Source: Hymenopellis radicata (taxonomy: Eukaryota > Basidiomycota > Agaricomycetes > Agaricales > Physalacriaceae). From it: a stretch of 64,000 nucleotides of DNA. Of the stretch, positions 48,701 to 58,870 are shown piece after piece. Below the pieces are notes generated by a model that ran no database searches, was not told the origin of the DNA, and saw only the letters and a list, made by a program, of their open reading frames with translations. Position 1 is the first letter of the stretch, and every line of letters begins with the position of its first letter. Location of the stretch: NCBI GenBank assembly GCA_015501595.1, contig JADNRX010000007.1:62001-126000 (forward strand), read 5' to 3'. Made by a program: the position numbers and the translations under genes.

Positions 48701-49223
48701 TATAAATCAGAGACAGGTCTCCTCCGGCTCATGCGAATGCGCCCTAACGATCCGGCGTGGCCAGACTGCCTCGCGCGCCTGGAGTCCTTTGCCGATCCAA
48801 ATTCTCCGACTACGATGCGCGCAGAACGGGATACATACATGTGTGTTAACACATTCAAGATGCTGGCCTACTCTGCTACACAGATTCACGAGATCAAGGC
48901 GCGCATTCAAAAATGCGTAAAAATTCTCAAGACTTGGTTGGCCAATGGTCTGCCACTGCCTGAGAACTGCCACGTTGAGAGTATCACTCTGTGTTCCGAG
49001 TCGGTGGTGAGTGCTCCATTGGATGGACCCGCCATTTTTCTGAACCTCTTTTTTCTAGTCCACAAACGAGTCCATAAAGCTGTCGAAGCGGTCAATGACT
49101 ATGGAAACGAATTTCAGTAGCCCATCGATCTCCTGGCTACCCCGGCTTGCTTTCTTTCCTGTCCAACGCCACAACGAGCAATGTTTCGAAGACGAGGAAA
49201 AGGCTCTTGGTCAGGACCCATAA
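45710..49223 (+). CDS. DUF6535 transmembrane protein, paralog 1
   Basis: Large Agaricomycete-specific membrane protein of unknown function. Exons 45710-45932, 45990-46153, 46206-47853, 47907-49006 and 49059-49223 give 1099 aa in unbroken frame. DUF6535 starts at DDYELKYPEDECGGECG, ARVWRMFQDVSRIYD and spans four membrane segments: GLFSAVVAGFLVPTF, IGLWAVSLALSLTTAMLAVLTKQW, VPLIISLLPFLLHISLAMFF and AVGWAVAGMCAIGYIFYVSAII. A long soluble C-terminal part follows (about 800 aa) without recognised domain. Introns before DDY, inside the first membrane segment and near the C-terminus sit at the same places as in the leftward paralog at 54134-57801; exon 2 is 164 nt in both. The stretch around 47700-47853 aligns poorly with the paralog, so splicing there is less sure. 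Confidence 0.82.
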
Positions 49224-49610
49224 ACAAGTCTGACGCCTCTCGTTCTCGATTCTTTGAAGACGCCACGTAGAGAAATACCTGTTCTAGCCTATCACTTTTC
49301 GTGTACCACCTAAACGTTGTAGCTTTCATTAGTATTTAATGTTGGAAATATGTATCGTGTAGCTGTAGCTTTCCTTATCCTATGTTGTAGATATATCCTG
49401 TAGCTTTCCTTAACCTATTTTGTAGAATGTTGTATTTTGAGTTCTCGTGCACGGTCAACATGACGATTGGTGTTGGCTTCTTCGGAAGCCTAGGTAGGGT
49501 AACATCAATAAATGTTCGTAGATTAACCAGGGATGTGGCGTTTACAATTTACAACACTTGGAGTAGGGGGGGTCTATTGAAGTCGGATAAACAAAAAGGC
49601 ATAGACGTCA
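49224..49610. other. convergent intergenic region
   Basis: Between the 3' ends of the DUF6535 gene and the CUE gene. Contains two near-copies of a TGTAGCTTTCCTTA(A/T)CCTA sequence at about 49363-49420. No gene is seen. Confidence 0.4.
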
Positions 49611-50269
49611 CTATGAAGCTTTGTTCTTTTCCTGTTGTTCCAACATTCGCCTGTAGGAAACATCAGTGTATATTAGGGAGAAGAGGTGAGCGACATACTG
49701 CCTGGCAGCCAGAATCATCTTGGCCTTCCGTTCGCGAAGACTGGCTTCCCTCTTCGCGGCACTGTCCTCCCAGATCGCTTTGCCACCGACTTCGGCATCG
49801 GATATTGGATTCGCCTGGGTCACTCGCGACTCGAGAGCGAAACGCGAGATCAGTGTCTCTTTAGGCTTCTCCGGAGCGGCTTGAGCTGCTTGTCGTGGTT
49901 GCTGTGGCGCGCCAGGTGCATTCGCATTCGTTCGGGGATACAGGGTGTAATAGCCTTGCGGCGGCGGATCCAGAAACCCGCGTTCGAGGACACGGTTCGA
50001 CGTTGTTTCCACAGAACCACTCCGTAGCAGATCATAGCGAATATTGTCCCTAAGCTGTTCATTAAACTCTGAAAAACTACAGCGCATCATACGTACGGTG
50101 GTATATCTGGAAACATACTGGCCACTGTATCGACCATTTCCTGAGTGACCTTCTTGGGTCGAAAGCCGAGCGCCTTGTCGGCATCGCTGGCGTCGGACGA
50201 CGACGTGGCCCAGCGAAAGATAAAGACAATGACTAGAAAGGCGACGGCGACGTTGACGACTTCGCCCAT
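49611..50269 (-). CDS. membrane-anchored CUE domain protein
   Basis: Probably an ER ubiquitin-binding factor of the Cue1/AMFR type, acting in ER-associated degradation. Exons 50269-50097, 50049-49699 and 49650-49611 give 187 aa. An N-terminal membrane segment (VAVAFLVIVFIFRW) is followed by the CUE domain: VTQEMVDTVASMFPDIPP joined across the intron to DNIRYDLLRSGSVETTSNRVLERGFL. The MFP and the dileucine-type LL needed for ubiquitin contact are present. A Pro/Gln/Ala-rich linker leads to a charged helix (AKREASLRERKAKMILAARQ). Start sites of this gene and the divergent aspartic protease are only 107 bp apart. Confidence 0.85.
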
Positions 50270-50376
50270 CGTTGCGGACGATGATGAGAGTTGAGAACAA
50301 GCGAGGGGTACAGCGTACACGGACCGGAGTGCAATTGGTGGCGGTGGCGGTGTCGCACGTCACTTTCCTTTACGCG

Positions 50377-52073
50377 ATGTTCAACTTTATGTTCCCAACA
50401 CTCTTTTTTCTGCTCATTTCTACTCTCGCTCAAGGACAACTAGACCCATTTACTATTCCTATACATCGCGTAGAACGCCCTCACGTCAATCTAGCTTCTC
50501 CGTCCACTAGCCACGTTCTTGGCTCTCAGATTTCTGTAATTAACAGCAGGCAATTGTAAGGCGAATTCGCACGAAAGCCATTCAACTCTAACGTGATTCA
50601 ACAGCATCTATGAAGTATACATAACGTGCATATCCTCAATACCATGGTCATTTAGAACTTTCTCATCCGTTCTACAGAATTGGCGAACAAACCTTTCCAG
50701 TTCTCCTCGACACTGGTTCCTCAGACCTTGTACGCACAATACAGCAAGGAATGGACGCTCTATGAATCAATTTTCTAGTGGATTCTCTCTGGGTCGTGTA
50801 CAAACGACGACTGCAAGATGATATCGACGTACAGACCTTCCTCTACTGTCATTCTCTCGGACACGTCTTTTGAAGTCGATTATATTCGTGGTTCTGTTAC
50901 TGGCTCAGTTGCTTGTGATACTGTCATCCTGGGCTCCTATGAACTATCTTGTCAAGTATTCGGTAAGCGCAGCTTGCCCATTTGCTTATTTACCAATCGC
51001 CGTGCAGGTATGGCGAACCAAACTACAGGACTCAACCTCGCCAGCAATGGCAATGCTGGTATCCTCGGTATGGCATTTCCCTCTGTCGCAGCCATACGAT
51101 CCTCGAACGGCGCTACCATGCTCGCCAACATGTTCAACTACCTCGACGACACCAGCCGCTTCTTCGCGGTCAAGCTCGGTCGACAATCTGGCTCTGACCC
51201 AACGTCCTCTTTTTCTGTTGGCAAGCTTGACTCTAACTTTGCACACGACTTTTCCGACTTCTTCTTTTCTCCTGTCCTCAAGGCAGGCGCAGATGCCTAC
51301 GACTTCTGGAAACTTCCTCTTCAGTACATCACAATCAATTCAACAATCTTACGCCTATCGCCTTCTCTTATCAGAGACTCGCCTGACGCGATCGCGGTAA
51401 TGGACACTGGGACTACTCTTATCTTGGGTCCGTCAGCGGATGTGACAGCGTTTTGGAAAACTGTAAACTCAGGCGGAGGTGAAGTGGCGAGGAAGAATGC
51501 TGCGACAGATACATGGGAGATCAAGTGTGAGAAGGCAGTTTCTGTGGCATTTACTTTAGGGGATGGGGCGAACATGAAGGAGTTCCCCATACATCCGGAG
51601 GATATAAACTGGGCTGCGGGTGGGGATGGTACAGGCTGGTGTGTAGGTGGAGTTCAAGCAAATGACAAGGTAGCGGGCTCCATGTAGATGAGGTGTTTAT
51701 GGGCTTACCCTCGTTAGGTGAATTCTGGCGATTGGCTACTTGGAGACATCTTTTTGAGGGTTGGTCTTCCTCATTCGTCTTCACAACGTTTACTCAACGT
51801 GTTATGCAGAACGTTTATGCGTCTCATCACGGCGACAACTCCACGCATCCACCTATGATTGGTTTACGTTCCATGACAGATACGAACAGGGCTTTAGATG
51901 AATTCAGGAAAAATCGGGGCCCAGATTTGTCGCCTGTGTCGACCATCGAAACACAAGGACGGTCAGCTGCTTCGATGCATAGCACCTTAATCTACTCCGC
52001 GTCTTCTGGTTGTGGGTTTGTCGTTGGCATGATATCGACTTTGGTTTTTCGTGCTATTCATGGAAAGCCCTGA
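50377..52073 (+). CDS. A1 (pepsin-type) aspartic protease with C-terminal membrane anchor
   Basis: Secreted or cell-surface acid protease. Exons 50377-50555, 50605-50625 (21 nt), 50678-50729, 50779-50962, 51008-51669, 51718-51759 and 51810-52073 give 467 aa in unbroken frame. Signal peptide: MFNFMFPTLFFLLISTLAQG. The first catalytic site is VLLDTGSSDLW, the second VMDTGTTLILGP; the flap region lies near FEVDYIRGSVTG. The end of the catalytic unit is GDWLLGDIFLRNVYASHH. After about 60 further residues comes a hydrophobic segment (GCGFVVGMISTLVF) close to the C-terminus, so the enzyme is probably membrane-tethered, as many basidiomycete A1 proteases are. Cys pairs fit the usual disulphides. Confidence 0.88.
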
Positions 52074-52650
52074 TAATGCTTGTATATTTTACGCTATCTT
52101 TGAGCCCATACTGTTTTGCTATTACTATGCATGCCTATGAATCTCGTATATTCCTGAGCTAGGCCTTCAGAGTCCAGACTGAGCTTGTGTGGGGTAATGA
52201 ATTGGTACAGAATCCGACGGTCGGTGAATCCTCGGGGAATAATCAATCATTCTTTTGGCCGGTGCAGTTAGGTGGCAGCCAACAACCCTACTTCCCACTC
52301 ACCATCTACCGTCTGAACAGGCTGCTGGCTGGTCTGCCCATGCCATTGACACGTATAAACCTCATAAGAACACAAAATAATGGCGGTCTTCAGCTCAGGA
52401 TCTAAAAAACGGGACGTGCCGACTTTTTTTCCCTGTTCGCGTACGGTCGAAAAGACTTTTGAGTTTTTCATCACCACTAGACCTTGGCCTCAATCATGAG
52501 TCGCACTGTTGTGGCTCTACAACGGTCTGCTGACGGTTCGGGTGACTTGATAGGCCTCAAATTGAAATAGTTGCGCATTCCCCCAACCTGCTTATCGCGG
52601 CAGTTATATATTTGGGGCTTTTCTGTCATTTCTTGTTCCCCACCACCACC
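52074..52650. other. intergenic region, no supported gene
   Basis: Contains the protease terminator and the promoter of the PhyH gene; a TATA-like stretch (ttatatatttgg) at about 52605-52616 lies some 35 bp before that ATG. No gene is seen. Confidence 0.5.
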
Positions 52651-53916
52651 ATGGCCCCAGTTCAATTGGAACCCACTCCCCTTACGCCCACCTTGGACAT
52701 CGATGTCACTTATGGCGACTTCCGCGACGATCTGGCGCGTCACGGATGGGCTGTCGTCCCGGCGTTCTAGCAAGGACAAGTGCGATGGTATATCACCAGA
52801 ATGCACGACTGGCTTGAAAGCTTCGGTCTTGGATACAAGGTGACTCGACCATTAGGACCTCGTCGAGTCGTCGCTGACTCTATCGGATAGCGCGACGACC
52901 CGTCGACCTGGGATCTGAGCAAGCTCCCAGTCAGCCACAAGGGTGGACTATTCAACCAGTACGGCGTCGCACACGAGCAGTTCATGTGGGATCTCCGCAG
53001 TGAGCCTGAGCTCATGAAGCCCTTCGAGGTGCTCTGGAACACCGATGAACTTATGGTCGGCTTCGACGGGTGTAACATCTCTGTTCCCGGCCTCGTCAAG
53101 GCTGGCGACGTTGAGGGCAAGGCGTGGCCCCACGTAGATCAGAGTCCCCTTCGGAAGCATCTTCACTGCGTCCAGGGTATCATAAATCTCAACGAGAACG
53201 GACCCGAGGACGGCGGCCTCATGGTCTTGAAAGGAAGCAGGGAGTACTATACGGAAATCTTCAAAGTCTTTGAGAAGGATAAGCCTGCTGAGGGTTGGTC
53301 TACCGGTGATGGTAGGTCACTTCTCCTGTCATTACTGTCTGATTCACCCCGCTAATAGGTCATGTATTCTCTGATGAGCAAATCGCGTGGCTCGAGTCGC
53401 GTCCGGGTGCAGAATGGCACAAAGTCTGCGCTCACCCCGGCGATCTCATTATGTGGGACTCAAGGTCAGCATCGTTCTCTCGACGTGCAGCAGCATTATG
53501 TTAATTCGATGTGTCCTCAGGGTTTGCCATTACGGTACGCCCCCGAAGAGCAGTAACGCACGAATCGCCGCGTGTGCGTTATGCCGTCCTTCACTTCACA
53601 GTTATCACATTAATTGACTCTCTAGATGTGTGTTACAAACCTGCGTCTCTCATTACTCCCGAGCTCCTGGCGCTCAAACTGAAGATGTTCGAGGCTATGT
53701 TATGTACGGTACGTATTTCTGCTCTCTGGATTTGCATTGCACCACTTACAATGTTCCAAGTCGCACGATGGAACTCATCCTCGCGCCGTGAAGACGCCAG
53801 TTCCCAAGAGAGCAGGATATGATGTTGATCCTGCTTGGCTGGTCCGTCAAGTTCCCGACAAGCGCCCGATATTGAGTTTGAAGGCGAGACAGATGGCTGG
53901 CATCGAGGCTTACTGA
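52651..53916 (+). CDS. phytanoyl-CoA dioxygenase (PhyH) family protein
   Basis: Fe(II)/2-oxoglutarate oxygenase. Exons 52651-52839, 52891-53311, 53359-53464, 53521-53573, 53626-53708 and 53761-53916 give 335 aa. The iron ligands are in WPHVDQSP (His, Asp) and CHYGTPP (distal His); an Arg for 2-oxoglutarate probably lies in NARIAAY. Exon 1 has a TAG in frame: one extra T at about 52768 and one missing G at about 52787-52788 cancel each other, and the shifted reading between them (SKDKCDG) fits this family. Outside this 20-nt stretch all frames are intact. The substrate is unknown; fungal relatives are found in both primary and secondary metabolism. Confidence 0.82.
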
Positions 53917-54133
53917 ATGCATCACGCTGTATAAGATGAGTACCAAATCGAACAAAAATTGTATTCTTTATCTTTCATGAAAGTCGTGATTTACAAGGGA
54001 AGCATAAGCGAAGCAAAGAAGATTTTTGAGAAATGGAGAAAACGAAAGCTACTACATACCCGACACAGTGTTTGTTTTTTCTTTCTTTTTCTTTTTTTGG
54101 TGAAGACTAACTTACACAGCGTTTCTCTGCGCC

Positions 54134-57100
54134 TCAATCAACATTCTGCTCAAGCTTGAACACCAACTTCCTCTTCCTCTGTCCTAGCGGTGTTCCAGGT
54201 GCTGACGGACTGGCGCCTGGAGAGAACTTGAAACGCCTGAAAATAGAGAATATAGATTGCCTTTTGTCCTTGTCAGTTTCGGAATCACAGTCGTCGATCT
54301 TCGTCGCGTCCGAAGCCTCGGCAATGCATCGCGCTACTTGACCTGGGGGCTAGAAAAAAAAAGGTCAGAAACGAAACAGCCTGCATAAACTCACTTACAG
54401 GCTCTTCTGCAGCGGGCAAGCCATCGTTCAACCAACCTTGCAGGATGCCTGCGTACTTGCGAACCCTCGTCTCGATCTCACTAACCTGCTCAGCAGTGTA
54501 TGTCTGGAGCTGGAATGTGTGGACACACAAATACGTGTCCCGGTCCACACGCATCGCAGTTGGATCATTCTGAGTAGCAAAGGCCTGCATGCGCGCGATG
54601 CAGTCTGGCCACGCCGGATCGTCAGGGCGCATTCTCATGAGCCGCAGAAGACCCATCTCTGATTCATTGTCATCCGTTAATTGGGCGTTTGCAAAGAGTG
54701 CCGAGAGGCTGAGACAGACTGTGAGGAGATTGTTGGGCTGATAAAGGTAATCCACGTATCCATCGAGCTGACATTTAGTCGGCGCGCGAGGCCCGTCGGA
54801 CTCCTCTGGAGCCTCGGCAAGGGCTGAGGTCGAGATGCCCGACACGAAGCGGTACAGAAGGCGCATCCAGTCGACCCACAGCAGCTGGGAGTCGCGAATA
54901 AGACCGATGATGTCCATCGCGACAAACGCGTCGCAGGTGTGGCGTTCAGCGCCGTCCGCCCACGTGTATTCCAGGATCAGGCTCATGTGCCGGAACGTCG
55001 ACAGGAAGGACTCCATGTCGTACACCTGGCAGTACCACGCTAAATTGTCACAGACAAGATCGCGGTCAAAGAAGAGCCGCATCATGGTGACGATCCATTC
55101 GCCTTTGCGATGCAGCCCCCAGCCAGGCAGGTTGCGGTGCTTCAGAATACTAGCGCTGCTCGCGATCACGCGTTGCCGGATGTCAGCCAACGACTTTATC
55201 ATGTCCACATCATCGGCCTGGACACTCGCTGGGATATTCGCCACGGGCAGCCAGATCGGGCCAGTGAACACGGCGGAATTGATGAGGCGGCCCATGAGGT
55301 CCGTCATGATTTCTCTGTCTCGTTTGGAGGCACCATGTTTCGAAGCGCTAACACCGATATGAAAGTCCTGCAGCACCTCAAAGAGCAAGAGCAGACAATT
55401 CTGGCAAAGAGTAGGATGGTCAATGAAGGGGCTTGCAAGTTGTTCCTCTGTTGTACAACTAGAGCTGTCAGGCACTACTACTACTGTGTGTTCAACAGAA
55501 CTGTCATTGGAGAGCAAAACATAGCTGGAGTGGGAACCTTCTGGGCTGCGGCTCCCCCTCGAGCTTGAGAGTTTCGGAATGTTTCTGGCAGGGCCTTCCT
55601 CATCAGGTAATTGAGCAGGCAGATGATTATGCGAAGATGCACTGCATAGGATGCTGAAGACCCGGATTCTTCTTGATAGGTATCAAATGGAGCAAAACTT
55701 GTGAGTATGTGACTACCAACATGCTGAAAGAGCCCAGCGGACAGTGCATCCTTAATGGTGAAGCCACAGAGTGTCTCATCCAACTCTACATGATTGTTTG
55801 AATCCCACAGACCCTTGCACCGCGAGGTGTTGATGACAATATTGTGTAAGAATATCTCATAGGTTGACAAGTCTTTTGTGGTAACAGGAAACAAGGTTGG
55901 TCCTTTCTCCTTGAGTGCTCGGTCAAAGAGGGTTGTCCAGACATAAGCAGGGAGAGTCAATTCAGAGGCTGCGGAGACAATATTCAAGATCTGACCAATA
56001 GTGAGATATCCAGAAGGTCGCGGCTCATCTTGTCCTGCACAAGCAACTGTGGCCATCATTTCCACCTGCTGGTTTGTGTACTTCTGACCAGGTTCCCAAT
56101 CCTCAGGGAGTATGACTACCTTCTGCTTCTCTTTACTAGTGTCACTCATATCCAGTTGACACTTGAAACGAACTAGACGTTCAACAGAATTTCCCAGACC
56201 AGCAAGAGGCCTCTGTTGTATGTTATCATCTGAGAGTACTACTAAGCTCTTCTTTAACAAGGCCTCTCTTTCCTTCCAGATGCCACTATCTATAAATAGA
56301 CTTTTCAAGAAGCTTGAGTTGATCTGAGGTGACAGACCACCAATGGCTTCAATAATGATTTCATGAACAGAGTTTTTGGTTGATTCAGAGTATAGCCAAT
56401 GTAAAGCCTGAGGATCAAGTTGAGTTGTCTCTTCTGAACTCTCTCCAATTCAAGAGCTTGAAGGGCTGTAGAATACTGCTTCTTCTGTTTAGAATCAATG
56501 AATTTGATTATGTTCCATTTTGTCCCCAAGTCAAGTAGAGACCCAACACAGCTGTGATAGAGGGCATAGAATGCCTCAGAGAGGGGTGTAGCATATGGGG
56601 TCTGAGGGTCTATTGTAGGCATAACTATGGCTGCCACATATGCAAGAAAGGCCACTACACAGATGGCAGCAACAGCATATCCTGCACTGCATTCTTTATT
56701 CAAGGCAAAGACCACAAGGCCAACAGAAAATATAGTGAATGATATATTCAAGGCTGCAGGAAGGAGATTGATAATTAGGGAAACATGCCACTTCATGAAT
56801 GCGATGAAGCGGGACTGCCGAAGACGAGCCATATCACGAGCAGTGCCCGATGTGAGTGACATGTAATGATGAATCCAATGTTTGGCGAGGACAGCAAGGA
56901 AGGCAGTGGCAAGGCTGAGAGCCAGACTGGTGAACCAGAGGTTGTTGACCCAAATGATGGAAGTGGACGGGATGAACGGAGTGTCCGGGTTGATGGGAGA
57001 CACAGGAATGGAACTGTCAGAGGCGCCCGTAAGCGCCGCACGTTGGAGCTGCACCATTTCAAAGACCATCAAGGACGTCATCTGTCCGTAATTGACATCT

Positions 57101-57801
57101 AGCTTCTGGCTAGCCTGTGTGAGGAACAGGGCAACGACGACAGAGAAGAAACCGGACTAAATTGCATAGTTAGCACTTAGCGAGAGCAACAACTAATGTG
57201 TGACATACAACGACAATGACTACATCCAGATTCTCGCGGTGGTTGCCCGCCATCTGGACATCGTATACACGCGCCTCGTCGTAAAACATGCGCCACACTC
57301 TAGCGGAGTGGCCACATTCGCCGCCGATGGTGTCTTCGGGGTACTTGTCTTTATAGTCGTCATGCGAGAATACTTTGAACGGTACATATCAGCGATGATG
57401 ACATCAGAACTCGGAAATTTTTCTTACCTGGACCGCCGCAGGAATGCGTGCTTCCTCCTCTGCATCCACCATTGGATGGCGGGCTACATTGTGGCCCTTC
57501 TGCATCCTCAGGCATCGAGGCCCTGAGGAAATCCGGGCGATAATGCGGCGGCTCTGCGCTGGGCGGCCACTCGGCTCCGATTTGAGCTTCATCTGTACAT
57601 TGTTCAATAATCAATACGCGTAAATCGCTGATGAATCAGTTGGAACGTACAGTGGTTTGTCAAGAGCGTCGTTAGAGGGGGTGCTTGTTCTCCCAAGTCA
57701 ACTTGGCCAGGCGGCTGCGCTTGCGGTAGAGCGACGCCTGGACAGGCATCAATCCCGCAGAGCGGGGAAGGAGGCACGGTGTCAGAAGGAGGATGTTCCA
57801 T
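54134..57801 (-). CDS. DUF6535 transmembrane protein, paralog 2 (frame broken twice)
   Basis: Exons 57801-57651, 57592-57428, 57372-57209, 57156-54399 and 54349-54134; about 1151 aa after two corrections. DUF6535: DDYKDKYPEDTIGGECG, ARVWRMFYDEARVYD, then membrane segments SGFFSVVVALFLTQ, VNNLWFTSLALSLATAFLAVLAKHW, VSLIINLLPAALNISFTIFSVGLVVFAL and YAVAAICVVAFLAYVAAIV. The long C-terminal region parallels paralog 1 (for example LPAYVWTTLFDRALKE, LPGWGLHRKGEWIVTMMRLF). One base is missing near 56443-56450 and one in a C/G run of five at 55554-55558; with both added, exon 4 is exactly in phase. The last exon is basic and Ser/Pro-rich. The function is unknown. Third codon positions differ from paralog 1 at many sites, so the duplication is old. 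Confidence 0.82.
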
Positions 57802-58195
57802 TTAGTGACTGTTACGCAGGTGAGAGAGTGTTGATGGGCACTGCGAAGCCTTGCGTCAGGCGCCAAGTTATTTAAGCATCAAGATAGGCGCGCGCTAATG
57901 GTTGATGATGCTGGGAGAGAGGTTCAGCACCAGACCCCATTACGACATGAAGTACGACATGAGGCGCCTGTAAGAAATAGATTGATGATCATGGCGCTTT
58001 GTACTTTCCGAGTGAATGGAAGAAGGTCAAGATCTGTCGTATGAAACTCCGCCTCACTTTAGTTCGTGAGGCACGGTGCCAGAGAAGCAGAGGTTGTCGT
58101 AATCCGTGTACACTGTACAGTGCTTCTTCCCGAAGTTGTTCCCCTTAAAATTAGGTATCGCCTGAGCGCCGAGCGCCGACTCCCGAGCACTATAG
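57802..58195. other. intergenic region upstream of DUF6535 paralog 2
   Basis: Promoter side of the leftward DUF6535 gene, ending at the second MITE. No gene is seen. Confidence 0.45.
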
Positions 58196-58583
58196 TAGGG
58201 TTGCGCAGGATACCCCAATATCGCGCCGTTGGATATTTAACCAGTTATTAACAGTTAATAACCGGGTTAAATAACACCCGGGGTGTTAATAATTCTTAGG
58301 CACGTGATCAGCGGGCTCGGTGTCGGCGGGAAGCGGCGGGACCAGGCAGGAACAGTAGCTAGGACCCACAATAAATGCTATTTATAAGCTAGAAACATGG
58401 AAGAACCCTAAATTGACCCTTTCTGCACCATCGGAGTCAGAAATCTGAGCAGGAACGAGAAAATGCACCACACGGCATCACGTGGAGGTTAGTAACCGTT
58501 AATAACGGTTAATAACACCCAAAAATTGGGGTATATCCCGCCCATGTTATTAACCGGGCGGGGGAATATACTGCGCAACCCTA
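58196..58583. mobile_element. hAT-like MITE, copy 2, with 8-bp target duplication
   Basis: 388-bp non-coding element. Ends: TAGGGTTGCGCAGGATA on the left, complement of TATACTGCGCAACCCTA on the right. Both sides are flanked by CACTATAG (58188-58195 and 58584-58591), an 8-bp direct repeat as expected for the hAT superfamily. Inside, TTATTAAC and GTTAATAAC repeats form further inverted pairs, and a CACGTGATCA block matches the copy at 19842-20140. It has no coding potential. Confidence 0.82.
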
Positions 58584-58651
58584 CACTATAGTACTATAGT
58601 GCATTGTGCAGTGTGCTGCTCGACTACAAAAAAGATTGTGTACTGGTCGAT

Positions 58652-58737
58652 GGGCCTGACTGGGAATTGAACCCAGGACCTCCTCGAGATGGCAGAAATC
58701 ACCCTAACAAGGAATCATACTACTAGACCATCAGGCC
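58652..58737 (-). tRNA. tRNA-Pro (AGG) with a 14-nt intron
   Basis: On the minus strand the acceptor arms GGCCTGA and TCAGGCC pair fully, and the T arm is CTGGG-TTCAATT-CCCAG. The anticodon stem CCTTG/CGAGG encloses TTAGGG, placing AGG at 34-36. The intron TGATTTCTGCCATC follows position 37. The mature tRNA is 72 nt and closely resembles eukaryotic proline tRNAs. Confidence 0.92.
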
Positions 58738-58870
58738 ATGACAGGGAAGTGTGGCGCACCATTCCAATCTCACGAAAATAATATTTCCTAAAGGTCACCT
58801 ACCCTACCTTGTCTTCGTCTTACTGAAGCGGCAAATAACGAATCGTTGGAAATAAATTGATTATAATAAA

